Origin: an uncultured Aquimarina sp.
GTDB taxonomy: Bacteria; Bacteroidota; Bacteroidia; Flavobacteriales; Flavobacteriaceae
Direction: 5' to 3'
NCBI GenBank assembly: GCA_947498935.1
Contig: CANMMM010000012.1
Location: 1-64,000, forward strand
DNA length: 64,000 bases
Numbering within the stretch: the stretch's first letter is position 1; every line of letters starts with the position of its first letter. Below the pieces are notes generated by a model. That model had not been told where the DNA came from. It did not search any database and saw only the letters and a program-made list of their open reading frames with translations. Made by a program: the position numbers and the translations under genes. Positions 55,500 to 63,424 of this stretch are shown here, piece by piece.

Positions 55500-57965
55500 T
55501 TACGCTTTTTCTAGCTGTGCTGTCATTCTTTTGATACGATCGGCTAGTTTTTCTGAGGATAGTTTTTCGCGTAATCGGTCTGTAATGATCGGAAATGAAA
55601 ACGGAGTGGGTTTCTTGCAGGCTTTCCATACAATTGTCTGTGTTGCGATACGCTCCATCGCTAATTGCAATCGGCCTTCTTCTAATTGATGTTCGAAGGT
55701 TTCTACAAAGGCTTGCTGATACAATAGGTTATCAGGCTCATAGTCCTTAAATACATCGAATAGTAATTGCGAACTGGATTGCAGGTGCTTGCTCTTTAGC
55801 ATCTTATTAGGATAACCGGTAAATACCAAGCCCGCAATGACAGCGATGTCTCTAAACTTACGCCGCGCCATTTCGGTAGCGTTTAAGCTTTTTTGTAGAT
55901 CGCTTTTTAGGTCTTGTGTGGTTAGTAAATCATTATCCAATACTTGCTGCATATCGATCTGCTGATCGGATAACAACTCGAATCCATAATCATTAAAGGC
56001 AATCGAAAAAGTAATAGGCAGTAACAAACTAATCCTATACGCTAGTAAACTTCCTAAAGCTTCGTGTACAAACCGCCCTTCGAAGGGATAGAAGATGGCA
56101 TGATATCCCTCGCGGGTTTTAAAGGTCTCTATCAGAAATTCCTGTGGACTGGGCACGACACTTTCTCGTTGCTGACGCTGGAAGATGTGTGTCAGTGCTT
56201 TGAGTTCTTTAGATACCTTAGTACTACCAGCGGCTACTGCATACAATTCTTCTCTAAGCAGGGCACTCATCTCTGAAGAAAAACTCATCCTACCGCCCAT
56301 CCAACTGGGTACTTTGGCTTTTTTCTGATGGGATTTCTTGACCAATACCTGCATATTTTTAATACGAAACAGCTCTAGATTACGCCCTGCAAAGGTGAAT
56401 ACATCTCCGGGCTTAAGCTTAGATACAAACCACTCTTCTATAGATCCTAGAAACCCTCCTTTTAGGTATTTTACCGTCAGTACGGCATCACTAACGATGG
56501 TACCGATCTGTAAGCGATGGCGCATGGCCACGGCTCTGCTCTCTACTGTATAACGCCCATCTTCCTGAATGACTACCTTTTTATACTCGTCATACTGTTG
56601 TAAACTCTGACTGCCTAGCGTAAGGAAGTTAAGTATCCACTGAAATTGCTCTGGGGTAATGGTTTGAAAACAATAGGTGCCTTTGACCTCTGCATAGATT
56701 TTTTCTGGATAAAAACCATTACTGACGGCTAGCGTAGTCAGGTATTGCACCAATACATCATAACTATTTAGATACGGAATACGATCTTCGATGGTTTGGG
56801 TTTTGACGGCCTTCTGCAATGCGGCTGCTTCTACCAATTCGATGGCATGCGTGGGTAGAAAATAAATCACACTTTCCTTTCCTGGCTGATGGCCACTACG
56901 GCCTGCGCGCTGCAAAAAACGCGCTACTCCCTTTGGGCCTCCGATCTGTATGATGGTTTCTACGGGTGCAAAATCTACCCCTAGATCCAGACTAGAGGTA
57001 CATACGACTGCGGTGAGTGATCCCTCGCGAATGGCTTGCTCTACCCATAGCCGTGTTTCTTTATTAATACTACCATGATGCATCGCTATACTGCCTGCAA
57101 AATCGGGGTGGTGTTCTAATAACTTCTGAAACCATATTTCGCACTGCGCCCGAGTATTGGTAAATAACAAGGTAGTTGTACTCTGCTGTATAATAGGAAT
57201 CACCTGTGGTAGTAGATGGAGTCCTAAATGTCCGCGCCATGGAAATGTTTCCATCTGATCGGGAATAATGGAGCGTACCTTGATTTTTTTCTGTAAGTGT
57301 GCTTTGATAAATACTGCATTGGCACTGGTTTCAGGAGCGACTCCAAGCAATACGTCTCTGGCTTGTGCTAGATTACCAATCGTAGCAGAAATGCCCCATA
57401 TGCGCATGGCTGGAGCAAGGGTCTTTAGTCGGGATAACGCCAATTCTATCTGTACGCCTCGTTTGCTGCCTACCAATTCGTGCCACTCGTCTATAACGAT
57501 GGCACTGACATCTTTAAAAACGGTATCATATCCTTTAGAAGCTAAAAGTAATTGCAGACTCTCGGGAGTGGTGATCAATAGATCTGGCATTTTCCTTTTC
57601 TGTGCTGCACGTTCTTTCTGGGAGGTATCTCCTGTGCGAATCCCTACGGTAAGTGGTACGTCTATCTCTGCTACAAACCGTTCTGCGGCTTGTTTGATCT
57701 CTACTGATAGGGCGCGTAAGGGCGTTATCCATATGGCTTTTAATCCTTTTTTATGTCGGGTGGCGTAGTCTGGATTTTTTTGGATGTAGTCCAACACAAT
57801 CGGAACCCACAAGGCATAGGTTTTTCCACTACCCGTAGGAGCATTAAGCAAGCCGTGCTTGCCCTGTAAAAAAGCAGTCCATGTCTGTTTCTGAAAGGGA
57901 AAGGGTTTCCAAGATTGCGTTTCAAACCATTGATGGGCTATCGAAAAAAGTGCTGCTCTATTCAT
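55500..57965 (-). CDS. Ligase-associated Lhr-like DEXH helicase
   Basis: This superfamily-2 helicase belongs to the Lhr group. Walker A is LLNAPTGSGKTYALW (residues about 35-50), the DExH box is VIDEWHELVGSKRG, and ISATIGN is motif III. In the second RecA domain, LLFTNTRAQCE, SLDLGVDFAPVETIIQIGGPKGVARFLQRAGRSGHQPG holds motifs V and VI. The C-terminal Lhr core (MGGRMSFSSEMSALLREELYA) follows. At 821 aa it matches the short cassette-associated form. It lies 5 bp after the ligase gene, so the two are surely co-transcribed. It probably unwinds damaged DNA for the nuclease and ligase. Confidence 0.95.
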   Translation of the reverse strand: MNRAALFSIAHQWFETQSWKPFPFQKQTWTAFLQGKHGLLNAPTGSGKTYALWVPIVLDYIQKNPDYATRHKKGLKAIWITPLRALSVEIKQAAERFVAEIDVPLTVGIRTGDTSQKERAAQKRKMPDLLITTPESLQLLLASKGYDTVFKDVSAIVIDEWHELVGSKRGVQIELALSRLKTLAPAMRIWGISATIGNLAQARDVLLGVAPETSANAVFIKAHLQKKIKVRSIIPDQMETFPWRGHLGLHLLPQVIPIIQQSTTTLLFTNTRAQCEIWFQKLLEHHPDFAGSIAMHHGSINKETRLWVEQAIREGSLTAVVCTSSLDLGVDFAPVETIIQIGGPKGVARFLQRAGRSGHQPGKESVIYFLPTHAIELVEAAALQKAVKTQTIEDRIPYLNSYDVLVQYLTTLAVSNGFYPEKIYAEVKGTYCFQTITPEQFQWILNFLTLGSQSLQQYDEYKKVVIQEDGRYTVESRAVAMRHRLQIGTIVSDAVLTVKYLKGGFLGSIEEWFVSKLKPGDVFTFAGRNLELFRIKNMQVLVKKSHQKKAKVPSWMGGRMSFSSEMSALLREELYAVAAGSTKVSKELKALTHIFQRQQRESVVPSPQEFLIETFKTREGYHAIFYPFEGRFVHEALGSLLAYRISLLLPITFSIAFNDYGFELLSDQQIDMQQVLDNDLLTTQDLKSDLQKSLNATEMARRKFRDIAVIAGLVFTGYPNKMLKSKHLQSSSQLLFDVFKDYEPDNLLYQQAFVETFEHQLEEGRLQLAMERIATQTIVWKACKKPTPFSFPIITDRLREKLSSEKLADRIKRMTAQLEKA

Positions 57966-57970
57966 ACAAA

Positions 57971-59578
57971 TTAATTAGGAATCATGGCTTTAAGGTCTTC
58001 TAGGGTATTGGCTGCTGCGATCTGCTTGTCTTTTCGCCATCGGAGTATCCGAGGAAAACGCGTGGCGACACCGCTTTTATGGCGTTTGGATAGCGCGATG
58101 CCTTCAAAGGCAATTTCGAATACCAAGGTAGGGGTCACACTACGCACAGGGCCGAAACGCTCTACTGTATTTTTTTTGATCCATGCGTCTACTTGTTTAA
58201 ACTCTGCATCGGTTAGTCCTGAATAGGCTTTGGCAAAGGTGACCAAGTTGCCATCGGCATCCCATAGGGCAAAGGTATAGTCTGTAAAGAGATTGGAACG
58301 CCGTCCATGTCCTCGCATCGCATAGGTCAGTACTGCATCGATGGTCAGAGGCGCTACTTTCCACTTCCACCAATCTCCTTTTTTACGACCGATCTTATAG
58401 GTCGCCTCTTTGTTTTTGAGCATCAATCCTTCGCTTTTCATTTCACGGGCTTTGTCGCGCTCTGCAGCTACGGCTTCCCAACTATCGAAATGATAGGCTG
58501 TGGATAGATGCAACGTGCTTTCTGTCGGACGCTCCAGCTGCGATGTATACTGAGCGTGTATTGCTTCTAATTTTGTTCTCCGCTGATGATAGGGCTGATT
58601 TCTGATGTCCTGTCCCTGCCATTCTAAAAGGTCATATGCCTTGAGGATAACAGGTGTTTTCTGAAGCAATGCCTTGGAAACTTTTTTACGACCGATGCGT
58701 TTTTGTAGGTCATTAAAACTGCCTATACTTCCTTCTGCAAAGGGCAATATCTCACCATCTAGCACGGTACCGTCGGGTACTTGGGTGGCGAAATGATAGA
58801 ATTCTGGGTACTGCGCCGTCACCAGTTCTTCTCCTCTGCTCCATACAAAGACTTGTTGATCACGTATAATGATTTGTGCACGTATTCCATCCCATTTATG
58901 CTCTATGCTCCATGCTGTTACTTCTCCTAAGGCGGCAACAGCTCCTTCTACGGCATAGGCTAGGTAGAATGGATAGGGCTTGGATAAGAAATCAGAGGCT
59001 TTTTCTTCTACGACCAATTCCTGAAATGAAATCGTAGCAGGATCCCAATTCCCCATGAGTTTGTAGGCTAGGATATCTTCATCAATAGTGGTGGCTTGTG
59101 CCAAGGCACGGGTCATGAGTTTCTGACTGACGCCTATTCTAAAGCCTCCTGTAATGAGTTTGGTAAATACAAAACGTTCGTAATAATCTAGCGCTTGCCA
59201 ATTGTCGGTTACGTATTCTTTTTTGGTGGTGTCATCGGCTGGTTTAAGGGCGATGAATTCATTAAGAAAATAAGTAAGTGTTTTGGTGGTCTGCGTTGTA
59301 GGAGGTGGTAATACCAATGCGATGGTTTCTGCTAAATCGCCTACGATATGATATGATTCTTCGAATAACCACAATGGTATCTGTGCAATTGCGGCTGCCC
59401 ATGCTCTCAATTGTTTGGTTTGTACGGGTCTGGAAGGTCTACGGTGCGATAGAATGGCGATGGTCCATACTTTGTCTTCTGGGGTGGCCGTCTGGAAATA
59501 AGCTGCTAATGCTGCAATCTTGGCATTGGTCTTATTGGTACTATCCAGTGTTTGTATGAGTTGCGCAAATTGTTTCAT
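57971..59578 (-). CDS. ATP-dependent DNA ligase of the damage-response cassette
   Basis: The protein seals DNA nicks using ATP. An N-terminal helical DNA-binding domain (residues about 1-200) is followed by the adenylation domain with EHKWDGIRAQIIIRD (motif I Lys), VLDGEILPF, and MLKNKEATYKIGRKKGDWWKWK (motif V region). The OB-fold domain comes last, ending LRWRKDKQIAAANTLEDLKAMI. The length of 535 aa fits the bacterial ligase-B-like group. The start codon overlaps the upstream exonuclease gene's stop by 4 bp, and the helicase follows after 5 bp, a compact repair operon. It is distinct from the essential NAD-dependent LigA. Confidence 0.95.
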   Translation of the reverse strand: MKQFAQLIQTLDSTNKTNAKIAALAAYFQTATPEDKVWTIAILSHRRPSRPVQTKQLRAWAAAIAQIPLWLFEESYHIVGDLAETIALVLPPPTTQTTKTLTYFLNEFIALKPADDTTKKEYVTDNWQALDYYERFVFTKLITGGFRIGVSQKLMTRALAQATTIDEDILAYKLMGNWDPATISFQELVVEEKASDFLSKPYPFYLAYAVEGAVAALGEVTAWSIEHKWDGIRAQIIIRDQQVFVWSRGEELVTAQYPEFYHFATQVPDGTVLDGEILPFAEGSIGSFNDLQKRIGRKKVSKALLQKTPVILKAYDLLEWQGQDIRNQPYHQRRTKLEAIHAQYTSQLERPTESTLHLSTAYHFDSWEAVAAERDKAREMKSEGLMLKNKEATYKIGRKKGDWWKWKVAPLTIDAVLTYAMRGHGRRSNLFTDYTFALWDADGNLVTFAKAYSGLTDAEFKQVDAWIKKNTVERFGPVRSVTPTLVFEIAFEGIALSKRHKSGVATRFPRILRWRKDKQIAAANTLEDLKAMIPN

Positions 59579-60609
59579 GTTGTTGTGGTTTCGGAAGCGG
59601 TCTCTGTTTCCGTAGCAGGGGGTTCAGCTTCGTATTGCGTTTTTTCGGTACGGGCATCATAGCCTTGTTCTCGGAGGTAACGCGAAAAAATATCGGTATA
59701 TCCGTGAGTACTGATTATTTTTTGGGCGCCTGTGGCTTCGATGGCTTCTAGGAGTCCAGACCAATCGCAATGATCGGATACGACAAATCCCTTGTCTATA
59801 GCGCGACGGCGGCGTGCACCTCTAAAGGTCATCCATCCGCTAGCGGCGGCTGTGACATAGGGTACCATTTTTCGAATCCATGTGCCGCCATGGGCACTTG
59901 GTGGTGCTAATACGATATTTCCTTGTAGGGCTTCTTTGGTGGTCTCTCTGGTAATACGCGTGGTGGGTGGTAAGGCGACCATGGGACGAATGACTTCGGT
60001 CATATTTTCGATTGCTCCGTGGGTATAAATCTGTCCGATGTCTGTATCTAAATACTTGAGGATACGCTGCGCTTTTCCTAAAGAATACCCAAAGAGAATG
60101 GATGTTTTTCCTTCTTGCTGATTGGCATACCACCATGCATTGATGGCATCAAATACTTCTGATTGCGGTCGCCACCTAAAGGCGGGTAAGCCAAAGGTGC
60201 TTTCTGTAATAAAGGTATGACATTGTATGGGTGTGAATGGGGTGGCGATCCCATCGTCTTCTGTTTTATAATCTCCTGTAAATACCCATACTTCGCCCCG
60301 ATGTTCTACTCGTACTTGTGCGCTACCTATGATATGTCCTGCGGGATGCAATGAAAACCGAACGTTATTGATCACGAAGGTTTCTCCGTATGCTTTTCCG
60401 CTGACATTGATCGCTCCTAATCGGTGTTGGATAATCGGTACATTGGTATGATGGGTAATGTATTGTTTATGCCCCCATCTGCTGTGATCTGCATGGCCGT
60501 GGGTAATAATGGCTTTGTCTACTGGACGCCACGGATCTAAATACACATCTGCTGCTTGGCAATAAATGCCTTGGTCATTAAATACTAATAAGGGGGGACG
60601 ATCTGGCAT
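59575..60609 (-). CDS. Ligase-associated exonuclease, metallo-beta-lactamase fold
   Basis: The protein belongs to the MBL-fold nucleases related to SNM1/CPSF. The zinc-binding HGHADHSRWGHKQY motif is near residue 36, with HPAGHIIGSAQVRVEHRGEVWVFTGDYKTEDDG and the helical part containing LFGYSLGKAQRI. The C-terminal VSDHCDWSGLLEAIEATGAQKIISTHGYTD completes the family signature. It leads the four-gene cassette and overlaps the ligase gene by 4 bp. It probably trims damaged ends before ligation. The final 20 residues are a low-complexity Glu/Thr tail. Confidence 0.94.
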   Translation of the reverse strand: MPDRPPLLVFNDQGIYCQAADVYLDPWRPVDKAIITHGHADHSRWGHKQYITHHTNVPIIQHRLGAINVSGKAYGETFVINNVRFSLHPAGHIIGSAQVRVEHRGEVWVFTGDYKTEDDGIATPFTPIQCHTFITESTFGLPAFRWRPQSEVFDAINAWWYANQQEGKTSILFGYSLGKAQRILKYLDTDIGQIYTHGAIENMTEVIRPMVALPPTTRITRETTKEALQGNIVLAPPSAHGGTWIRKMVPYVTAAASGWMTFRGARRRRAIDKGFVVSDHCDWSGLLEAIEATGAQKIISTHGYTDIFSRYLREQGYDARTEKTQYEAEPPATETETASETTTT

Positions 60610-60631
60610 AGCATCAGTATAGAATATGTAT

Positions 60632-60802
60632 TTATTGTTTTTTGAGGAGTTCTATTTCTCTAAGAATGGCCTCGGCTTCGGCATATTTTTTATCACTTGC
60701 TGCTCGATTGATACTGGAGAGTTCGTGCCATTGGCTCATGGTTTTTTCGTATTTCTTTTGCAGAATGGCTGTTTTGTCTTTTTTCTTGAATAATCCGAAC
60801 AT
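60632..60802 (-). CDS. Lacal_2735 family small protein
   Basis: The 56-aa product, started at the ATG at 60802, reads MFGLFKKKDKTAILQKKYEK and ends EAEAILREIELLKKQ, with the SSINRAASDKKYAEAE core of the Lacal_2735 family, a short family described from flavobacteria. The longer frame to 60865 would run through the D2 repeat and is not likely. It is probably a two-helix cytoplasmic protein; no function is known. It lies 22 bp upstream of the exonuclease gene, so it may be co-transcribed with the damage cassette. Confidence 0.85.
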   Translation of the reverse strand: MFGLFKKKDKTAILQKKYEKTMSQWHELSSINRAASDKKYAEAEAILREIELLKKQ

Positions 60803-60819
60803 ACTTTTTCTTTTTTTAT

Positions 60820-60881
60820 GAACCCATCTTATACTTCTTTTGCGTAGCGCTGTTATGAATCTCAAAAAAGCGAAGATGGAT
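60820..60881. repeat. Shortened palindromic repeat D2
   Basis: A 62-bp relative of D1: GAACCCATCTT at the left, core GCGTAGCGCTGTTATGAATC, and AAAAAAGCGAAGATGGA at the right. The interior arms of D1 are missing. It abuts the stop codon of the glutathione peroxidase gene at 60882. Confidence 0.7.
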
Positions 60882-61415
60882 TTACTGTATATTTTTTTTG
60901 ATTTTGTTACTTAACGGACTGGTCATCGAATAGTAATAATCGATCAACTGTCCGTTGTTGTCTACTAGGTATTTCTGGAAATTCCAGCGTACGCTGGAAT
61001 TTTTCTTTCCATTATATGCCTTTTGGGTAAGCCATCGGTATAGTGGATGCTGTTGTGATCCTTTGACATGAGCTTTTTCTGTGATCGGAAAAGTTACCTC
61101 ATAAGTTAGGCTACAAAAATTACGAATGCTGTCTGCATCCCCTGGTTCTTGATGACCGAATTGATTGCAAGGAACTCCGATGACTACTAGCTCATCTTTG
61201 TACTGCTCGCTGAGTGTTTGTAATTCTTTATACTGTTTGGTGAATCCGCATTTAGAGGCTACGTTTACAAATAATAGCATCTTCCCTTTGTATGCTCCTA
61301 AATCAATAGGAGTTCCTTCTAAACTGGTCAGTGGAATATCGTATACACTATGGGGTGCTGATGATGCTTCTTTCTGGGATGTAGCGACTGTTTTGGCTTT
61401 GTGTATCAGTTTCAT
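60882..61415 (-). CDS. Glutathione peroxidase family protein (Cys type)
   Basis: The enzyme reduces hydroperoxides, in bacteria usually with thioredoxin-like partners. The core starts SVYDIPLTSLEGTPIDLGAYKGKMLLFVNVASKCGFTKQY with the peroxidatic Cys in KCGFT, followed by GVPCNQFGHQEPG with the active-site Gln, and VRWNFQKYLVD with the Trp. About 22 residues precede the core; no clear signal peptide is present. The length of 177 aa is normal. It lies next to folE and the DNA-repair genes, and peroxidases often belong to light- or oxidative-stress regulons; the TTGTTTA operator was not found directly upstream. Confidence 0.95.
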   Translation of the reverse strand: MKLIHKAKTVATSQKEASSAPHSVYDIPLTSLEGTPIDLGAYKGKMLLFVNVASKCGFTKQYKELQTLSEQYKDELVVIGVPCNQFGHQEPGDADSIRNFCSLTYEVTFPITEKAHVKGSQQHPLYRWLTQKAYNGKKNSSVRWNFQKYLVDNNGQLIDYYYSMTSPLSNKIKKNIQ

Positions 61416-61449
61416 AGTACTATTTTTAATCTATAACTACCTTTTCTTT

Positions 61450-61537
61450 GCGTTAGGGATAGTAGAGGAAATCCCACAGCCCGACGATAGGAGGTGCGAG
61501 GAATTGGAACGGATAGCCCGACCCTTGGGTAACGCCC
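61450..61537 (-). repeat. Intergenic repeat B3
   Basis: It carries the shared left end GCGTTAGGGATAG, the B centre GGAAATCCCACAGCCC and GCGAGGAATTGGAACGG, and the right end GATAGCCCGACCCTTGG to AACGCCC. Read with folE it begins about 50 bp after the stop codon. Confidence 0.8.
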
Positions 61538-61587
61538 ACATACTACATACACTAATACCTATCATAGTAAGGGTGCTGTTCTATGAT

Positions 61588-62286
61588 CTATTTATTGATA
61601 TAATTTTGTAATTCTGCGATTTTTTCTGGGGTATTAAAAGCACCTCCGTAATAGCAGGTGACGGTGGCTGAGGTGTCGTCCTTAATTCCTCTAGAGGATA
61701 CACAAAGGTGCTTTGCGTCAATGATCACTGCTACATCTTCTGTGTCTAAAATTTGGGTCAGCTCTCTAGCGATCTGATTGGTCAAACGCTCTTGTACTTG
61801 TGGACGCTTGGCAAAATATTGTACAATTCTATTGAGTTTAGACAATCCGATCACTTTTCCTGAAGAAATGTAGGCTACGTGCGCCTTACCAATAATCGGT
61901 ACAAAGTGGTGCTCGCAGTTAGAATAAAACGTAATGTCTTTTTCTACCAACATCTGCTGGTATTGATATTTATTATCGAACAATGCTACTTTGGGCTTAT
62001 TGGCTGGGTTGAGCCCTGAAAAAATCTCATCGATATACATCTTGGCCACTCGATCTGGAGTACCACGAAGGGAATCATCGGTAAGGTCTAATCCCATTAC
62101 ATCCATGATCTCTGCAAACAGCGAAGCAATACGTTCTTTTTTCTCTGCATCGGTGCGCTCAAAGGCTGTTGGTTTCATGGGGGTTTCTATGCCTGTACTG
62201 ATGTGATCATCTCCTATTTCGTCTATTGAAAAATCCTGAAGATTATAACCGTTTTGGCGCAGTAGTGTTTGTGCTGTTGATTTCAT
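61588..62286 (-). CDS. folE: GTP cyclohydrolase I
   Basis: FolE converts GTP to dihydroneopterin triphosphate, the first step of the tetrahydrofolate and pterin pathways. Motifs include DRVAKMYIDEIFSGLNP, the zinc site in TFYSNCEHHFVPIIGKAHVAYIS, GLSKLNRIVQYFAKRPQVQERLTNQIA, and IDAKHLCVSSRGIKDDTSATVTCYYGGAF with the second zinc Cys. The length of 232 aa is typical. Upstream are a consensus Bacteroidetes promoter and the inverted repeat also found before the photolyase operon. MTHF, derived from this pathway, is an antenna cofactor of CryDASH, which would explain co-regulation. Confidence 0.97.
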   Translation of the reverse strand: MKSTAQTLLRQNGYNLQDFSIDEIGDDHISTGIETPMKPTAFERTDAEKKERIASLFAEIMDVMGLDLTDDSLRGTPDRVAKMYIDEIFSGLNPANKPKVALFDNKYQYQQMLVEKDITFYSNCEHHFVPIIGKAHVAYISSGKVIGLSKLNRIVQYFAKRPQVQERLTNQIARELTQILDTEDVAVIIDAKHLCVSSRGIKDDTSATVTCYYGGAFNTPEKIAELQNYINK

Positions 62287-62367
62287 GTAGTGTAGTTTAA
62301 AAAAGGGGTTATCTAAAATACTGACTGCAAATAGTATACCATATCAGTGCTACATATTGGGTTTTAA

Positions 62368-62384
62368 CCTCTTTTATAAAGAGG
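62368..62384 (-). promoter_or_regulatory. Hairpin in the folE leader
   Basis: CCTCTTT and AAAGAGG pair around a 3-nt loop, about 25 nt into the predicted folE leader. It is short, with no T-run on the folE strand, so it may be a processing or stability element. Confidence 0.4.
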
Positions 62385-62413
62385 TGCCTGTATTTATTTT
62401 AATTCCTTGTTCT

Positions 62414-62446
62414 CAAAGTTACGATATTGTTTAATCTTTTTCAAAA
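62414..62446 (-). promoter_or_regulatory. folE promoter of Bacteroidetes type
   Basis: On the minus strand, TTTTG (62442-62446) is followed after 20 bp by TAACTTTG (62414-62421), a perfect TAnnTTTG -7 box. The right half of the TTGTTTA/TAAACAA operator lies upstream of the -33 and the left half lies in the spacer, so a bound regulator would contact both. Confidence 0.75.
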
Positions 62447-62460
62447 CACATTAAACAATA
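62425..62460. promoter_or_regulatory. Inverted-repeat operator candidate before folE
   Basis: TATTGTTTAAT (62425-62435) and ATTAAACAATA (62450-62460) form a perfect 11-bp inverted repeat with a 14-bp spacer. The inner TTGTTTA-N18-TAAACAA is shared exactly with 51586-51617 before the photolyase operon. Confidence 0.75.
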
Positions 62461-62471
62461 ATTAACATAGC

Positions 62472-62492
62472 ACTATCAATAAAATTGATAGT
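62472..62492. promoter_or_regulatory. Perfect palindrome upstream of the Crp/Fnr gene
   Basis: ACTATCAAT and ATTGATAGT pair around AAA, followed by TATGCTTTTTTG. It could be an operator for the adjacent Crp/Fnr regulator or a weak terminator on the plus strand. Confidence 0.45.
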
Positions 62493-62617
62493 ATGCTTTT
62501 TTGTACTTGTATGTACGGAATTGCAGCAATCGTAGATAGCATAAAAAGAGTATCTTTACCTTACAAATAGAATAGCTACTTGCCTCAATTAAGCTCTGGG
62601 GTATTAAATTAATTACG

Positions 62618-63187
62618 GTGACTGAATTACAAACTTATATTACTTCTTATTTTGGGATTACGAATGAAAATTTAGACGCCATTGCGTCTTTATTTGATGC
62701 TACTACGGTTTCTAAAGGAGACTATTTTAATAAATCGGGGCATTATTGCAAAAAATTAAGTTTTGTAAAAAACGGCTATTTTAGGGTTTTTGGGTATGCC
62801 TCCAATGATAAGGAGATTACGCAATGGATTGCTAGCAAGGGGTATTTCCTGACAGATGTATATAGTTTTTATTTTCAGCAACCTGCACGATGGAATATTC
62901 AGGCGCTTTGTGACTGCGAATTGTATACGATACGATTAGAGGATTACCAACAACTGAGCAGTATTGTACCGAATTGGCCTACTATGGAAAAACAATTTAT
63001 GGCTAAGTGCTTTACTATGCTAGAAGATAGAGTTTTTAGTCACCTCTCACAAAATGCCGAGGAACGCTATAATGCGCTTTTTGAACATAACAAAGAATTG
63101 TTTAATCAGGTTTCTCTACATTATATTGCTTCTATGCTGGGGATGTCTCCCGAAACATTGAGCCGTATTCGTAAGCGAAAAAATTAA
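62618..63187 (+). CDS. Crp/Fnr family transcriptional regulator
   Basis: The protein has an N-terminal cyclic-nucleotide-binding-like beta-roll (residues about 25-115, VSKGDYFNKSGHYCKKLSFVKNGYFRVFGY, ITQWIASKGYFLTDVYSFYFQQPARWNIQALCDCELYTI), a dimerisation helix, and a C-terminal helix-turn-helix, VSLHYIASMLGMSPETLSRIRKRKN. This is the compact form common in Bacteroidetes. It starts with GTG at 62618; no better ATG is near. N-terminal iron-sulfur Cys of true Fnr are absent. It is divergent from folE and upstream of the PilJ-N-domain gene. The effector is unknown. Confidence 0.92.
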   Translation: MTELQTYITSYFGITNENLDAIASLFDATTVSKGDYFNKSGHYCKKLSFVKNGYFRVFGYASNDKEITQWIASKGYFLTDVYSFYFQQPARWNIQALCDCELYTIRLEDYQQLSSIVPNWPTMEKQFMAKCFTMLEDRVFSHLSQNAEERYNALFEHNKELFNQVSLHYIASMLGMSPETLSRIRKRKN

Positions 63188-63370
63188 TATTTTTTTTTGA
63201 TCCGCTATTCTACTTTTTTTAAATATTCATTTCCTGAGACTGTTTTCATTAGATCGCTAAAAAAGGAGCTTTATTCTTACATATACCACAAAAAAAAAGA
63301 CTAACTATGTTAAAACAAGCATTTTAACCAATAAAACCATGAAATTAACGTATTTTTATGAAAAAATATT

Positions 63371-63392
63371 GGGAGTTTACTTCTCGTAACTC
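63371..63392 (+). promoter_or_regulatory. Hairpin in the leader of the PilJ-N-domain gene
   Basis: GGAGTTTAC and GTAACTCC pair with one bulged base around a short loop, about 32 bp before the ATG at 63425. It may be a leader structure or a weak terminator of the regulator gene. Confidence 0.35.
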
Positions 63393-63424
63393 CTTAGCTT
63401 TTAAATTTCTATAATTACGACAAC

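Larger units (their letters stand above)
62287..62617. other. Divergent regulatory region between folE and the Crp/Fnr gene
   Basis: This 331-bp region holds, from left to right, a leader hairpin (62368-62384), the folE promoter (62414-62446), the inverted-repeat operator (62425-62460) and a second perfect palindrome (62472-62492). Confidence 0.85.
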
